A DNA stretch of 64,000 nt from Branchiibius sp. NY16-3462-2. GTDB taxonomy: Bacteria; Actinomycetota; Actinomycetes; Actinomycetales; Dermatophilaceae. The translations under genes and the position numbers were made by a program. The DNA lies in contig NZ_LVCF01000038.1 of assembly GCF_001594145.1 (NCBI RefSeq), positions 124,001 through 188,000 of the forward strand. Reading direction: 5' to 3'. Under the pieces are notes generated by a model, which saw only the letters and a list, made by a program, of their open reading frames with translations, was not told the DNA's origin and made no database searches. Shown in pieces: positions 25,327 to 33,172 of the stretch (position 1 is the stretch's first letter; each line of letters opens with the position of its first letter).

Positions 25327-25724
25327 AGGTCGAATACAAGCTGTTCACGATCATCGGCGTGTTCGCCGTGGTCATGGGGTTCATCTACGGGCACTTCACC
25401 CACTGGGAGGAGCCGGTCGGCCCGGTCGCGCTCTTCCTGACCGGGGGGCTGTGCGCGATGATCGCGTTCTACCTGTGGCGCACCGGTGCCAAGCTCGACC
25501 CGCGCCCGGATGACGACCCGTACGGCGAGATCGACCAGGTCGAGGGCGACTTCGGTTTCTTCGCGCCGTACTCGTGGTGGCCGCTGTTCCTCGCCCTCGC
25601 CGCCGCCGTCCTCTTCCTCGGTGCGGCCGTTGGCTGGTGGCTGGTGATCATCGCTATCCCGTTCGGAGCCGTGGCGCTGGTCGGCTGGGTCTTCGAATAC
25701 TCCAAGGGCGACGACGCGGTCTGA
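25323..25724 (+). CDS. ctaF: Cytochrome c oxidase subunit IV, actinobacterial type
   Basis: A 133-residue protein with four hydrophobic helices in two pairs (about 5-25, 35-55, 80-100 and 102-122) and a polar middle loop (DPRPDDDPYGEIDQVEGDFGFF), the signature of actinobacterial CtaF. It is a structural subunit of the bc1-aa3 supercomplex. It overlaps ctaD by ATGA and is followed by a strong terminator. Confidence 0.94.
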   Translation: MKVEYKLFTIIGVFAVVMGFIYGHFTHWEEPVGPVALFLTGGLCAMIAFYLWRTGAKLDPRPDDDPYGEIDQVEGDFGFFAPYSWWPLFLALAAAVLFLGAAVGWWLVIIAIPFGAVALVGWVFEYSKGDDAV

Positions 25725-25735
25725 TCCCATAACTC

Positions 25736-25779
25736 ACGTCGAAGGGCGGCACCGGTTCACCGGTGCCGCCCTTCGACGT
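25736..25779. terminator. Strong stem-loop terminator after ctaF
   Basis: A perfect 20 bp stem with a TTCA loop, 12 bp after the ctaF stop and 18 bp before the stop of the convergent zincin gene; it probably serves both directions. Confidence 0.9.
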
Positions 25780-25796
25780 TCATGAGTGGGTTTTGC

Positions 25797-26204
25797 TCAG
25801 CCCCAGCCGAGTTCGTGCAGCCGCGCGTCGTCGATCCCGAAGTAGTGACCGACCTCGTGGATGACGGTCGTGTGGATCTGCTGCTTCAGATCGGCCTGGT
25901 CCCGGCTGATCCGGGTCAGCGGTCCGGCAAAGATCTGGATGGTGTCCGGCGTCGCCCCGCCGAAGCCGTAGAAGTCACCGCGCTGGGTCAACGGAATGCC
26001 CGTGTAGAGCCCGAGCAGCTCGCTGTGGCCGTCGGCCGCGCTGTGCTCGTGTCCGTCCCAGCCGCGGGCCTGCCAATCAGCCGCGGGTTCGTCCTCGACG
26101 ACGATCGCCACGTTGTCGATCTGCTCCAGCAGATCCTTCGGGATGTCGTCCATCGCATCGGAGACAACCTGCTCGAACTGCTGACGCGACATCCCGGAGT
26201 GCAT
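25797..26204 (-). CDS. Zincin-like metallopeptidase family protein (PF06262 type)
   Basis: A 135-residue protein ending in the zinc motif VIHEVGHYFGIDDARLHELGWG, that is HExxH followed by a downstream Asp/His ligand region. The N-terminal part (FEQVVSDAMDDIPKDLLEQIDNVAIVVED) is the conserved helical start of the small zincin family PF06262. The family is widespread but its substrates are unknown. An alternative ATG four codons later is possible. Confidence 0.88.
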   Translation of the reverse strand: MHSGMSRQQFEQVVSDAMDDIPKDLLEQIDNVAIVVEDEPAADWQARGWDGHEHSAADGHSELLGLYTGIPLTQRGDFYGFGGATPDTIQIFAGPLTRISRDQADLKQQIHTTVIHEVGHYFGIDDARLHELGWG

Positions 26205-26225
26205 GGTGTCACTCTCTCATCCACG

Positions 26226-26231
26226 GATACT
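26226..26231 (+). promoter_or_regulatory. -10 hexamer for the DUF1810 gene (leaderless type)
   Basis: GATACT lies six bases before the ATG at 26238, in the 33 bp between divergent genes. Confidence 0.4.
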
Positions 26232-26237
26232 GATCCG

Positions 26238-26663
26238 ATGGTGGACTTCGACCTCGAGCGTTACGTCAATGCCCAGGAGACGGGCGGCAGTTACGAACGT
26301 GCGCTGCAGGAGCTGGGTCGCGGCCAGAAGAGGTCCCATTGGATCTGGTGGGTCTTCCCGCAGATCGCGGGGCTCGGGATGAGCCCCACGTCCACGCGGT
26401 ACGCCGTCAGCGGCCTTGACGAAGCACGCGCCTACCTCGCGCACCCCGTGCTGGGGCCACGGCTGCGGGAGGCGGCACAGGCGCTCCTGGCCGCGCCCGG
26501 TCGTGATGCCGAGCACATCCTTGGTGGCATTGACGCGGTCAAGGTCCGCTCGTCGATGACGTTGTTCGCCGCGGCTGATCCCGGTGCGCCGATCTTCGAG
26601 CAGGTGCTTGACCGCTTCTACGGTGCCGAACCCGACCCGTTGACCCAGCAGCTGCTGTCGTAG
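26238..26663 (+). CDS. DUF1810 domain-containing protein
   Basis: A 141-residue protein with the DUF1810 pattern: FDLERYVNAQETGGSYERAL, SHWIWWVFPQIAGLGMSPTS, YAVSGLDEARAYLAHPVLG and VKVRSSMTLFAAADP. Biochemical function is unknown to me. The longer in-frame extension upstream passes antisense through the zincin gene and is rejected; the start is supported by a promoter hexamer. It ends next to the convergent gene at 26665. Confidence 0.9.
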   Translation: MVDFDLERYVNAQETGGSYERALQELGRGQKRSHWIWWVFPQIAGLGMSPTSTRYAVSGLDEARAYLAHPVLGPRLREAAQALLAAPGRDAEHILGGIDAVKVRSSMTLFAAADPGAPIFEQVLDRFYGAEPDPLTQQLLS

Positions 26664-26664
26664 C

Positions 26665-27324
26665 TCAGAAGGCCGACACCGGCCCGGTGCTGCGCTGCGG
26701 ACGGGACAGAGCGTGAATGATCGCAGCTTGCCCGTGTCGCTGGGTCGCCACCGCCGTCAGGAGACCGGTGACTCCCTCGAAGGCGCCGGCGGGGAATTCA
26801 GGCAGGGGCAGGTCGACGCTGGCGGCCAGGTCGTCGCTGTGCACGACGATCTCCATCAACCGGGTGATGAGGAAGGCGTTCGTGGTCAGCGCCCAGCCCT
26901 GCCAGTTGAGGTATACCAGGTCACCGAAGCGGTCCATGGCGTCCGGTAGCACTGACAGGCGCGCGCGGGCCTGGTCCAGGACAGCGTCGGGGCCGTCGGC
27001 GGCGGCGTCGTTTGCCCGGTCGCGGATCGTGCTGTTGACCTCCTCGTTCAATCCCGAGTTGGCCCATGCCGCACGCCGGTAGTGCTCGAGCAGGCTGATG
27101 ACCTCGGCATCGGACGGTACGTCTTGTCCAGCCAGATCGACCAGGTAGCCCACCTGCGCGAGCAGGTGCTGGGCCATCGCACCGACGCGCATTCCCTGCG
27201 CTGCGCTCGGCTCGCCCCACGCGGCCCTCACCTCCGGCCGGCTGGTCAGATCCAGTGCCAACGCGGCCGTCGTCGTAACGACACCTCGGTCGAAGGCGGT
27301 CACGAAGGCGGGATCATCGGTCAC
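26665..27324 (-). CDS. DinB/mycothiol-dependent maleylpyruvate isomerase-like fold protein
   Basis: A 219-residue, all-helical protein from GTG 27324. It has the organisation of the TIGR03083/DinB_2 family: an N-terminal helix with GAMAQHLLAQVGYLVDLAG, a central TTNAFLITRLMEIVVHSDDLAASVDL (metal-binding His in the HSDDL motif) and a C-terminal helical part. Members include mycothiol-dependent enzymes. No specific reaction can be assigned. Confidence 0.68.
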   Translation of the reverse strand: MTDDPAFVTAFDRGVVTTTAALALDLTSRPEVRAAWGEPSAAQGMRVGAMAQHLLAQVGYLVDLAGQDVPSDAEVISLLEHYRRAAWANSGLNEEVNSTIRDRANDAAADGPDAVLDQARARLSVLPDAMDRFGDLVYLNWQGWALTTNAFLITRLMEIVVHSDDLAASVDLPLPEFPAGAFEGVTGLLTAVATQRHGQAAIIHALSRPQRSTGPVSAF

Positions 27325-27398
27325 GCTTCGATGCTGCCAGAAGGGGCCGACGGGCGAGGGCCCGTGCGTGGGCCTACGCCGAAGCGAACCAGCCACCG

Positions 27399-28166
27399 CT
27401 ACGCGCGGAATGCTCCGTCAACCAACCGCGGCGTGACGTGATCGGCGTCGAGTTGCGCGGCGTACCTCACGTCATCCTCGAATCCGCGCTGCGCCAGCTC
27501 GATCCCGCTGCCCGTGGCCGGGAGCGCGGCACGCAGGTCGTCGCGCACCGACAGGAAGGCATCCGCCGCCGCGCGAGCCTCATAGGACAGGTCCTCCCGG
27601 GGCACACCGGTGGCGGCGATCACCGCCCCCGCACCCCACAGGTCCTCGACGGCCGGCCGCAGGGTGCCATCGGGCCATTGTTCGCCGGCGGCGATCACCG
27701 AGACGGTCAGTCCCGGCTCGTCGTACAAGGCTCGGCCCAGGAACGCGCCGAGCGCCGAAGCGTTGCGCACACAACCCGCAAAGACCTGCGTGGTGCGTTC
27801 AGCGCACCACGCGCTGATGGTGGCGCCGTTGGGGGAGGGCAGCACGATCCGGGCCGGGAGACCGGGCAACTGGGCCAGCCTGGCCGGCGAAAGGGACAGC
27901 GCGTCCGGTCGGCTGGCCTCGAGCCGCCCGACGGCAGGTACGGCGCCCTGCTGCTTGGCGTACGCCGCCAGTTGGTCGTCGCGGTGGTGCCAACGGTAGG
28001 GATACACGGCCGCGCCCCGGCTGACCGCTATCGAGGTGCTGGTACTGAAGCTCAGGACGTCGACGACCACGACGACGCAGTCCGTGGCTGACGATGTCCC
28101 CAAAAGTTGTTGGGCGCCGGTCAGGCCCCAGTCGCAGCGGATACGGAAAGTTCCCTGACCGAACAC
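27399..28166 (-). CDS. 2-phosphosulfolactate phosphatase family protein (ComB)
   Basis: A 255-residue protein with ComB motifs VVVVVDVLSFSTSTSIAVSRG, LPSPNGATISAWCA, VFAGCVRNASALGAFL and the C-terminal FEDDVRYAAQLD. ComB removes phosphate from 2-phosphosulfolactate in archaeal coenzyme M synthesis; in actinobacteria, which lack that pathway, the true substrate is unknown. The GTG at 28166 is the only workable start, and it lies in the loop of the terminator hairpin that follows qcrB. The GGAAG that could act as ribosome binding site is inside the hairpin stem. Confidence 0.82.
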   Translation of the reverse strand: MFGQGTFRIRCDWGLTGAQQLLGTSSATDCVVVVVDVLSFSTSTSIAVSRGAAVYPYRWHHRDDQLAAYAKQQGAVPAVGRLEASRPDALSLSPARLAQLPGLPARIVLPSPNGATISAWCAERTTQVFAGCVRNASALGAFLGRALYDEPGLTVSVIAAGEQWPDGTLRPAVEDLWGAGAVIAATGVPREDLSYEARAAADAFLSVRDDLRAALPATGSGIELAQRGFEDDVRYAAQLDADHVTPRLVDGAFRA

Positions 28167-28185
28167 GTCGGTCAGGGAACTTCCG
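28144..28185. terminator. Stem-loop after qcrB, overlapping the comB start
   Basis: Arms at 28144-28160 and 28170-28185 pair over 16 bp with one bulged base around a nine-base loop. It begins 17 bases after the qcrB stop on the minus strand. The comB start codon (28164-28166) lies in the loop. Confidence 0.78.
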
Positions 28186-28201
28186 GTGGAGCGCTGCGTG
28201 G

Positions 28202-30058
28202 TTACTTGTCCGCTTCCTGGTCGTACGGGGTGTTGTCGCCCGATCCGGACCCGGATGAGACCATCGCCACGCTCTCGTCGTCGACCTCTTCGGCGCCGCC
28301 GTGCAGGTGGCCCCCGAACTCAGGGGAGTGGCTCTGCGCGATGACGGCCTCTTCGAGGGCGTGGTCGGGGTCGTGGTGGTCGTGATGGGCCGCCTCGAGC
28401 TCGGCCGGTGTGACCGCGGGGACCCGATCGCGGAAGTACATGCTGGACAAGCGGGTGCGCAGCTTCGCAGCGCCCGCGCCCTTGCGTCGTACACCGTTCT
28501 CGTCGACCGGTGCGAGGTACTCCTGCGGCTCCGGGGTCTCGTAGGAGACCAGACGCCAACGGTCGTAATCGCTGAGCGGTTCGTGGGCCTCGAAGAACCG
28601 GCCCTCGGCAGTGCGCACCACTCGACCGGTCTCCCGGCCGTGCAGCACCGTCTCGCGGTCCTTGCGCTGCAGACTCAGACACAACCGCTTGGTGACCCAG
28701 TAGGCGATCACCGGTCCGATGAAGACCATCGCCCGGAACACGTTGGTGATGTCGTTGATCGACAGGTGCAACTTGATCGCCATGATGTCGTTGCCCGCGG
28801 CGAAGAACAGCACACCGTAGAAGGTCAGCATCGCCATACCCAGGCCGGTGCGCGTCGGCGCGTTGCGCGGCCGGTCCAGGATGTGGTGCTCGCGTTTGTC
28901 GCCAGTGACCCACGACTCCAGGAACGGGTAGATACCCGCAACGGTCCACATCGCCGGGATCAGCAGGATGGCACCGATCATCACGTTGAACGACCAGGTG
29001 TGGCCGAGCAGGGTGAACTCCAGGAAGCCGGGTAGTAATCGCAGGGCGCCGTCAGCAAAGCCCATGTACCAGTCCGGTTGCGAACCAGCGGTGACCTGGG
29101 TGGGTTCGTACGGGCCGTACATCCAGATCGGGTTGATGGTGACCAGGGCCGCGATCAGGGCGGTGAAGCCGAACACGATGAAGAAGAAACCGCCGGCCTT
29201 GGCGGTGTAGACCGGCATCAGGCGGAAGCCGACGACGTTCTTGTTGGTGCGGCCCGGCCCGGGGTACTGGGTGTGCTTGTGCACCATCACCAGGATGATG
29301 TGCGCGGTGAACAGACCCACGATGATCGCCGGCAACAACAGGACGTGCACGGTGAACAGGCGCGGAATGATCGCCTCACCGGGGAAACCGCCGCCGAACA
29401 GGAAGTAGGCGATGTAGGAACCCACGATGGGGATCGAGAGCATGAAGCCCTGCGCTGCGCGTAGACCGGTACCGGACAGCAGGTCATCCGGCAACGAGTA
29501 TCCGGCGAATCCCTCGACCAGGGCCAGCATGAACAGGATCAGACCGATGATCCAGTTGATCTCTCGCGGCTTGCGGAACGCGCCGGTGAAGAACACCCGG
29601 AACATGTGCAGCATGATCGCCACGATGAACAGCAGCGCCGCCCAGTGGTGGATCTGCCGGATCAACAATCCGCCGCGCACCGACAACGAGATGTCGACGG
29701 TCGACTTGTAGGCCTCACTCATCTGGACGCCGCGCAACGGGATGTAGTCACCGTTGTAGACGACGTGACCCGCGCTCGGGACGAACCAGAACGTCAAGAA
29801 GGTACCGGTGAGCAGCAGGATGATCAGCGAGTACATCGCGATCTCACCCAGCATGAAGGACCAGTGGTCGGGGAAGACCTTCCTCATGAGGTACTTCACG
29901 CCACCGGCAGCGCCGGTGCGCTCGTCGAACCAGTTGGCTACCTTGCCGACGGCGCCGCCGCCGCCCTCAGGAGCGGTTGCACGCTCGTCCTTGGCGTCGC
30001 GGGCGCGGAGCGAGTCCGGACCCAATTGATCGGGTCGCACGGTGGATTCGGTGCTCAT
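28202..30058 (-). CDS. qcrB: Cytochrome bc1 complex cytochrome b subunit
   Basis: A 618-residue, eight-helix cytochrome b that oxidises menaquinol. Recognisable parts are the GGLLIRQIHHWAALLFIVAI segment with heme ligands, FAGYSLPDDLLSGTGLRAAQG with the Qo-side helix, HVLLLPAIIVGLFTAHII and WMYGPYEPTQVTAGSQPDWYMG. A hydrophilic C-terminal extension of over 150 residues, rich in His and Asp near the end, is longer than in many homologues (about 545 residues). It overlaps qcrA by 4 bp and closes the ctaE-qcrCAB operon. Confidence 0.97.
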   Translation of the reverse strand: MSTESTVRPDQLGPDSLRARDAKDERATAPEGGGGAVGKVANWFDERTGAAGGVKYLMRKVFPDHWSFMLGEIAMYSLIILLLTGTFLTFWFVPSAGHVVYNGDYIPLRGVQMSEAYKSTVDISLSVRGGLLIRQIHHWAALLFIVAIMLHMFRVFFTGAFRKPREINWIIGLILFMLALVEGFAGYSLPDDLLSGTGLRAAQGFMLSIPIVGSYIAYFLFGGGFPGEAIIPRLFTVHVLLLPAIIVGLFTAHIILVMVHKHTQYPGPGRTNKNVVGFRLMPVYTAKAGGFFFIVFGFTALIAALVTINPIWMYGPYEPTQVTAGSQPDWYMGFADGALRLLPGFLEFTLLGHTWSFNVMIGAILLIPAMWTVAGIYPFLESWVTGDKREHHILDRPRNAPTRTGLGMAMLTFYGVLFFAAGNDIMAIKLHLSINDITNVFRAMVFIGPVIAYWVTKRLCLSLQRKDRETVLHGRETGRVVRTAEGRFFEAHEPLSDYDRWRLVSYETPEPQEYLAPVDENGVRRKGAGAAKLRTRLSSMYFRDRVPAVTPAELEAAHHDHHDPDHALEEAVIAQSHSPEFGGHLHGGAEEVDDESVAMVSSGSGSGDNTPYDQEADK

Positions 30059-31116
30059 GCGCGCTCCCAGAACGACGGGCCGACCGGCTGCTGGAAGCCT
30101 TGGGCGGCGATCAGATATCCCTCATCATCAACCGCGATCTTCAACTGCGGCAACGGCCTTTTGGCGGGGCCGAAGATGACCTCGCAGTCGTTGGTCATGT
30201 CGAAGGTCGACTGGTGGCAGGGGCACAGCAGGTGGTGGGTCTGTTGTTCGTAGAGACCGACCGGGCAGCCGACGTGCGTGCAGATCTTCGAGTAGGCAAC
30301 GACACCGCCGATACCCCACTCCTTCTGGCGCTCACTGCGGATCTTGGACTCCTCCAGCTTCACCAGAAGGACCGATGCCTTGACCTTCTCGTTCAGCGGG
30401 TGCTCGGTGTCGTCGATTCCTTCGGGCAGTACGTGGAACGCCGAACCCATCGTGACGTCGCTCAGGCGGATCGCAGTGCCCGCGGGGTCACGCATCAACC
30501 GGCGCGGCTTGCCGTTGGGCAGTTTGGTGTCCCACAGCGTTGTGGACAGGTCGTTGCCCGGCAGGGGACCGAGGCCGCCCACCAACTGCACGCCGAGCGG
30601 GATCGCGAACAACCCCAGCGCGCCGCCGAGGGTGTACTTGATCAACGGCCGCCGTTTGATCTGGGAGACCTCGGCACCCTCGTTGAGGACCTCCAGGGCG
30701 CCGGCGCGGGCTTCGTCGGTGGAACGCAACTCGTGGCGTTCCTCGACGACTTCCTCGTCGGACATGATTGTCTTGGCCCAGTGCACGGCGCCGAAACCGA
30801 TGCCGAGCAGCGAGATCGCCAAGGTCACGCCCAGTGCGAAGTGCAGTGCCTTCATCGGGCCGATCAACGGCAACGTGATGAGGTCGTCCTTGCCGATGGC
30901 GAAGTAGAAGACGACGAACAGCACCGTGGCGGTCATCGACAGCACGAACAAGCTGGCGACCTGGCGCTCGTAGCGACGGGCCACCTGGGGGTCGTCGTCA
31001 CCGAACCGGTGCACGTGCGGCGGCAGGCCGGGGTTGGCGAAGACCTCTGAGGAGTCGGTCTGCTCCAGCTCGGTGCCGTGCTCGTTGCTGGGGGAGTGAG
31101 TGACGTCACTACTCAT
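30055..31116 (-). CDS. qcrA: Cytochrome bc1 complex Rieske iron-sulfur subunit
   Basis: A 353-residue Rieske protein with three transmembrane helices near the N-terminus (about 52-74, 83-105 and 172-190), typical of actinobacteria, where usual bacterial Rieske proteins have one. The 2Fe-2S motif pairs CTHVGCPVGLYEQ with CPCHQSTFDM. It passes electrons from menaquinol to QcrC. The start overlaps the qcrC stop (TGATG) and its end overlaps qcrB. Confidence 0.96.
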   Translation of the reverse strand: MSSDVTHSPSNEHGTELEQTDSSEVFANPGLPPHVHRFGDDDPQVARRYERQVASLFVLSMTATVLFVVFYFAIGKDDLITLPLIGPMKALHFALGVTLAISLLGIGFGAVHWAKTIMSDEEVVEERHELRSTDEARAGALEVLNEGAEVSQIKRRPLIKYTLGGALGLFAIPLGVQLVGGLGPLPGNDLSTTLWDTKLPNGKPRRLMRDPAGTAIRLSDVTMGSAFHVLPEGIDDTEHPLNEKVKASVLLVKLEESKIRSERQKEWGIGGVVAYSKICTHVGCPVGLYEQQTHHLLCPCHQSTFDMTNDCEVIFGPAKRPLPQLKIAVDDEGYLIAAQGFQQPVGPSFWERA

Positions 31117-31895
31117 CAGGCGGCCTTCTTTCCTAGCCAGACCGCTGCTGCGATCAGCATGCCGATACCCAACGTCCAGATGAATAGGCCCTCTGGGACG
31201 GGACCCAGGTTGCCCAGGGTGTGGCCGCCCTGGCTGGGCTCGTCCTTGACGTTCTTCAGATAGCTGATGATGTCGGCCTTGTCCTGGGGGGACAGGTTGT
31301 CATCGTTGAACACCGGCATGGACTGCGGACCGGTGAGCATGGCCTCGTAGATGTGCTTGCCAGATACATCCATCAGGGACGGTGCGTACTTACCGCGGGT
31401 CAGGGCGCCACCGGAACCGGCGAAGTTGTGGCACATCGCGCAGTTGACGCGGAACAACTCGCCACCACGGGCGATGTCGCCGTCACCGGTGGTGTATTTG
31501 CTGTCCGGTACTGAAGGCCCGGGACCGAGCGAGGCAACGTATGCCGCGAGTTGCTTGATCTCGTCGGGGGAGAACTGCACCTCACCGGCCTGGGCCTGGG
31601 TGCCGGGCTGGGCCAGCGGCATGCGGCCGGTACCGACCTGGAAGTCCGTGGCCGCGGCACCGACGCCGACCAGCGACGGCCCCTCGTTGGTGCCCGTGGC
31701 GTTCAACCCGTGACAGGTGGCGCAGTTGGACAAGAACAACGCCTTACCGGCCGCTACGTCGTCGGCGGTACTGGCAGCAGCGTCGGCATCCTTGGGCGCC
31801 AGCACGGCGTACAGACCGCCGGTGATCACCAATGCAAGGAGCAACACGAGCAGCAACGCGGCGGGGTGCCGTCGTCGTGCGGCGAGGAAGCTCAC
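31116..31895 (-). CDS. qcrC: Cytochrome bc1 complex diheme cytochrome c subunit
   Basis: A 259-residue membrane-anchored cytochrome cc with two c-type heme sites, SNCATCHGLNATG and NCAMCHNFAG. There is an N-terminal signal-anchor helix (about 13-33) and a C-terminal helix (LFIWTLGIGMLIAAAVWLG). The two hemes bridge directly to CtaC, replacing a soluble cytochrome c. It is the second gene of the operon, 70 bp after ctaE. Confidence 0.96.
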   Translation of the reverse strand: MSFLAARRRHPAALLLVLLLALVITGGLYAVLAPKDADAAASTADDVAAGKALFLSNCATCHGLNATGTNEGPSLVGVGAAATDFQVGTGRMPLAQPGTQAQAGEVQFSPDEIKQLAAYVASLGPGPSVPDSKYTTGDGDIARGGELFRVNCAMCHNFAGSGGALTRGKYAPSLMDVSGKHIYEAMLTGPQSMPVFNDDNLSPQDKADIISYLKNVKDEPSQGGHTLGNLGPVPEGLFIWTLGIGMLIAAAVWLGKKAA

Positions 31896-31965
31896 AAGTC
31901 AATCCTGTCGTCGTGGTCGAACAATGCAATTGTGCGCCGGAAACCCGGCAAAACGGAGGACCTGC

Positions 31966-32616
31966 CTACTTGAGCAGGTAAATGGTGAAGAACAGCGCGA
32001 TCCAGACCACATCGACGAAGTGCCAGTAGTACGAGGTCACGATCGCGCCGGTGGCCTGGTGGTGGGTGTAGCGGCGGCTGGTGAACGTGCGCCCGATGAT
32101 CAGCAGGAACGCAATCAGACCGCCGGTCACGTGCAGTCCGTGGAAACCGGTGGTGATGTAGAACATCGACCCGTACGCGTCAGAGTTGATCGAGATGCCC
32201 TCCCCGAACATCTCGGAGTACTCCATCACCTGACCGGCGACGAAGATCGCACCGAAGATGTAGGTGAGGACGTACCACTCGCGCATACCCCATTTGCGGA
32301 AGTCCAGCAGCGAGCCGGTGCGTGCCGGCTGACCCTGCTCCGCCTTGAAAACACCCCACTGGCACCAGACCGAGGAGATGACCAGGATCAGGGTGTTCAC
32401 CGCGGCGTACGGGACATTCAGGTGGGACGTGCGGTCGTGCCACAGGTCAGGAGCGGTCGAGCGAATGGTGAAGTACATCGCGAACAGACCGGCGAAGAAC
32501 ATCAACTCGCTGGCCAGCCAAACCATCGTGCCGACCGCGGTCATGTTCGGCCGGGTGACCGGTCCGTGTCCGGTCGGAATCGCGGAGGGTGCACTCGCAC
32601 TCGTTGCTGTCGCCAC
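31966..32616 (-). CDS. ctaE: Cytochrome c oxidase subunit III
   Basis: The 216-residue subunit III has five to seven hydrophobic helices and family segments TMVWLASELMFFAGLFAMYF, YVLTYIFGAIFVAGQVMEYS, ITTGFHGLHVTGGLIAFLL and SYYWHFVDVVWIALFFTIYL. I start at GTG 32616, not at an in-frame GTG seven codons earlier, because a CATAAT hexamer lies six bases before 32616. It leads the ctaE-qcrCAB operon, so oxidase subunit III is made with the bc1 complex while subunits I, II and IV are in the forward operon at 22.6 kb. Confidence 0.95.
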   Translation of the reverse strand: MATATSASAPSAIPTGHGPVTRPNMTAVGTMVWLASELMFFAGLFAMYFTIRSTAPDLWHDRTSHLNVPYAAVNTLILVISSVWCQWGVFKAEQGQPARTGSLLDFRKWGMREWYVLTYIFGAIFVAGQVMEYSEMFGEGISINSDAYGSMFYITTGFHGLHVTGGLIAFLLIIGRTFTSRRYTHHQATGAIVTSYYWHFVDVVWIALFFTIYLLK

Positions 32617-32622
32617 GAGAGC

Positions 32623-32628
32623 ATTATG
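32623..32628 (-). promoter_or_regulatory. -10 hexamer for the ctaE-qcrCAB operon (leaderless type)
   Basis: Minus-strand CATAAT, one base from the TATAAT consensus, lies six bases before the GTG at 32616. Confidence 0.55.
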
Positions 32629-32695
32629 GACCCCCACAGGTTGCCGTGTGGTTCCGACCCCCGAGGTTGCCCCCGAATTGTGATCAGAGCACCGA

Positions 32696-32701
32696 TAACA
32701 T
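32696..32701 (+). promoter_or_regulatory. -10 hexamer for the receiver-trpD pair (leaderless type)
   Basis: TAACAT lies six bases before the ATG at 32708. Confidence 0.45.
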
Positions 32702-32707
32702 CGGGAT

Positions 32708-33172
32708 ATGTCCGCCTCATCGCCCGAGTTGGCTAGTCCCTCTTCCGTTCCCGCCGCAGATGCCGCCTCTGCCGCGCCCGCCGTGACCCCAGTGCGTGTG
32801 TTGCTCTACAGCGACGATGTTGCTGTTCGCGACGCGGTGCGCGTCGGGGTCGGGCGCCGCCCGGCCAAGGACGTCGAAATCGTCGCCTGGCACGAGTGCG
32901 CGACACCCGAGGCCGTGATCGAGCAGGCGGACGCCGGGGGGCACGACCTGCTCATCCTGGATGGCGAGGCGGCCCCCGCGGGAGGGCTGGGTCTGACCAA
33001 ACAACTGAAGAACGAGATCTTCGACTGCCCGCCGGTGATCGTCCTGACCGGACGGCCCGCCGACGGCTGGTTGGCCTCCTGGTCGCAGGCGGATGCGGCC
33101 GTGCCGCACCCGTTGGATCCGCTGCAGTTGTGCGCGACGATCGCCGAGGTCGTCCGCACGCATATCGCGTGA
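32708..33172 (+). CDS. Response-regulator receiver-like protein without output domain
   Basis: A 154-residue protein with an Ala/Ser/Pro-rich N-terminal 28 residues and a CheY-like domain. The acidic pair is in LLYSDDVAVRD, the phospho-acceptor Asp in LLILDGEAAP and the Thr in VIVLTGRP, but the invariant Lys of the last strand is replaced by His (AVPHPLDPLQL). No DNA-binding domain follows. The gene overlaps trpD by GTGA. It may be a stand-alone receiver or a pseudo-receiver; no histidine kinase is nearby. Confidence 0.75.
   Translation: MSASSPELASPSSVPAADAASAAPAVTPVRVLLYSDDVAVRDAVRVGVGRRPAKDVEIVAWHECATPEAVIEQADAGGHDLLILDGEAAPAGGLGLTKQLKNEIFDCPPVIVLTGRPADGWLASWSQADAAVPHPLDPLQLCATIAEVVRTHIA

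Noticed and set aside
25782..26237. N-terminal extension of the DUF1810 protein
   Set aside because: It is antisense to the zincin gene, which has a clear HExxH motif; DUF1810 begins at 26238.
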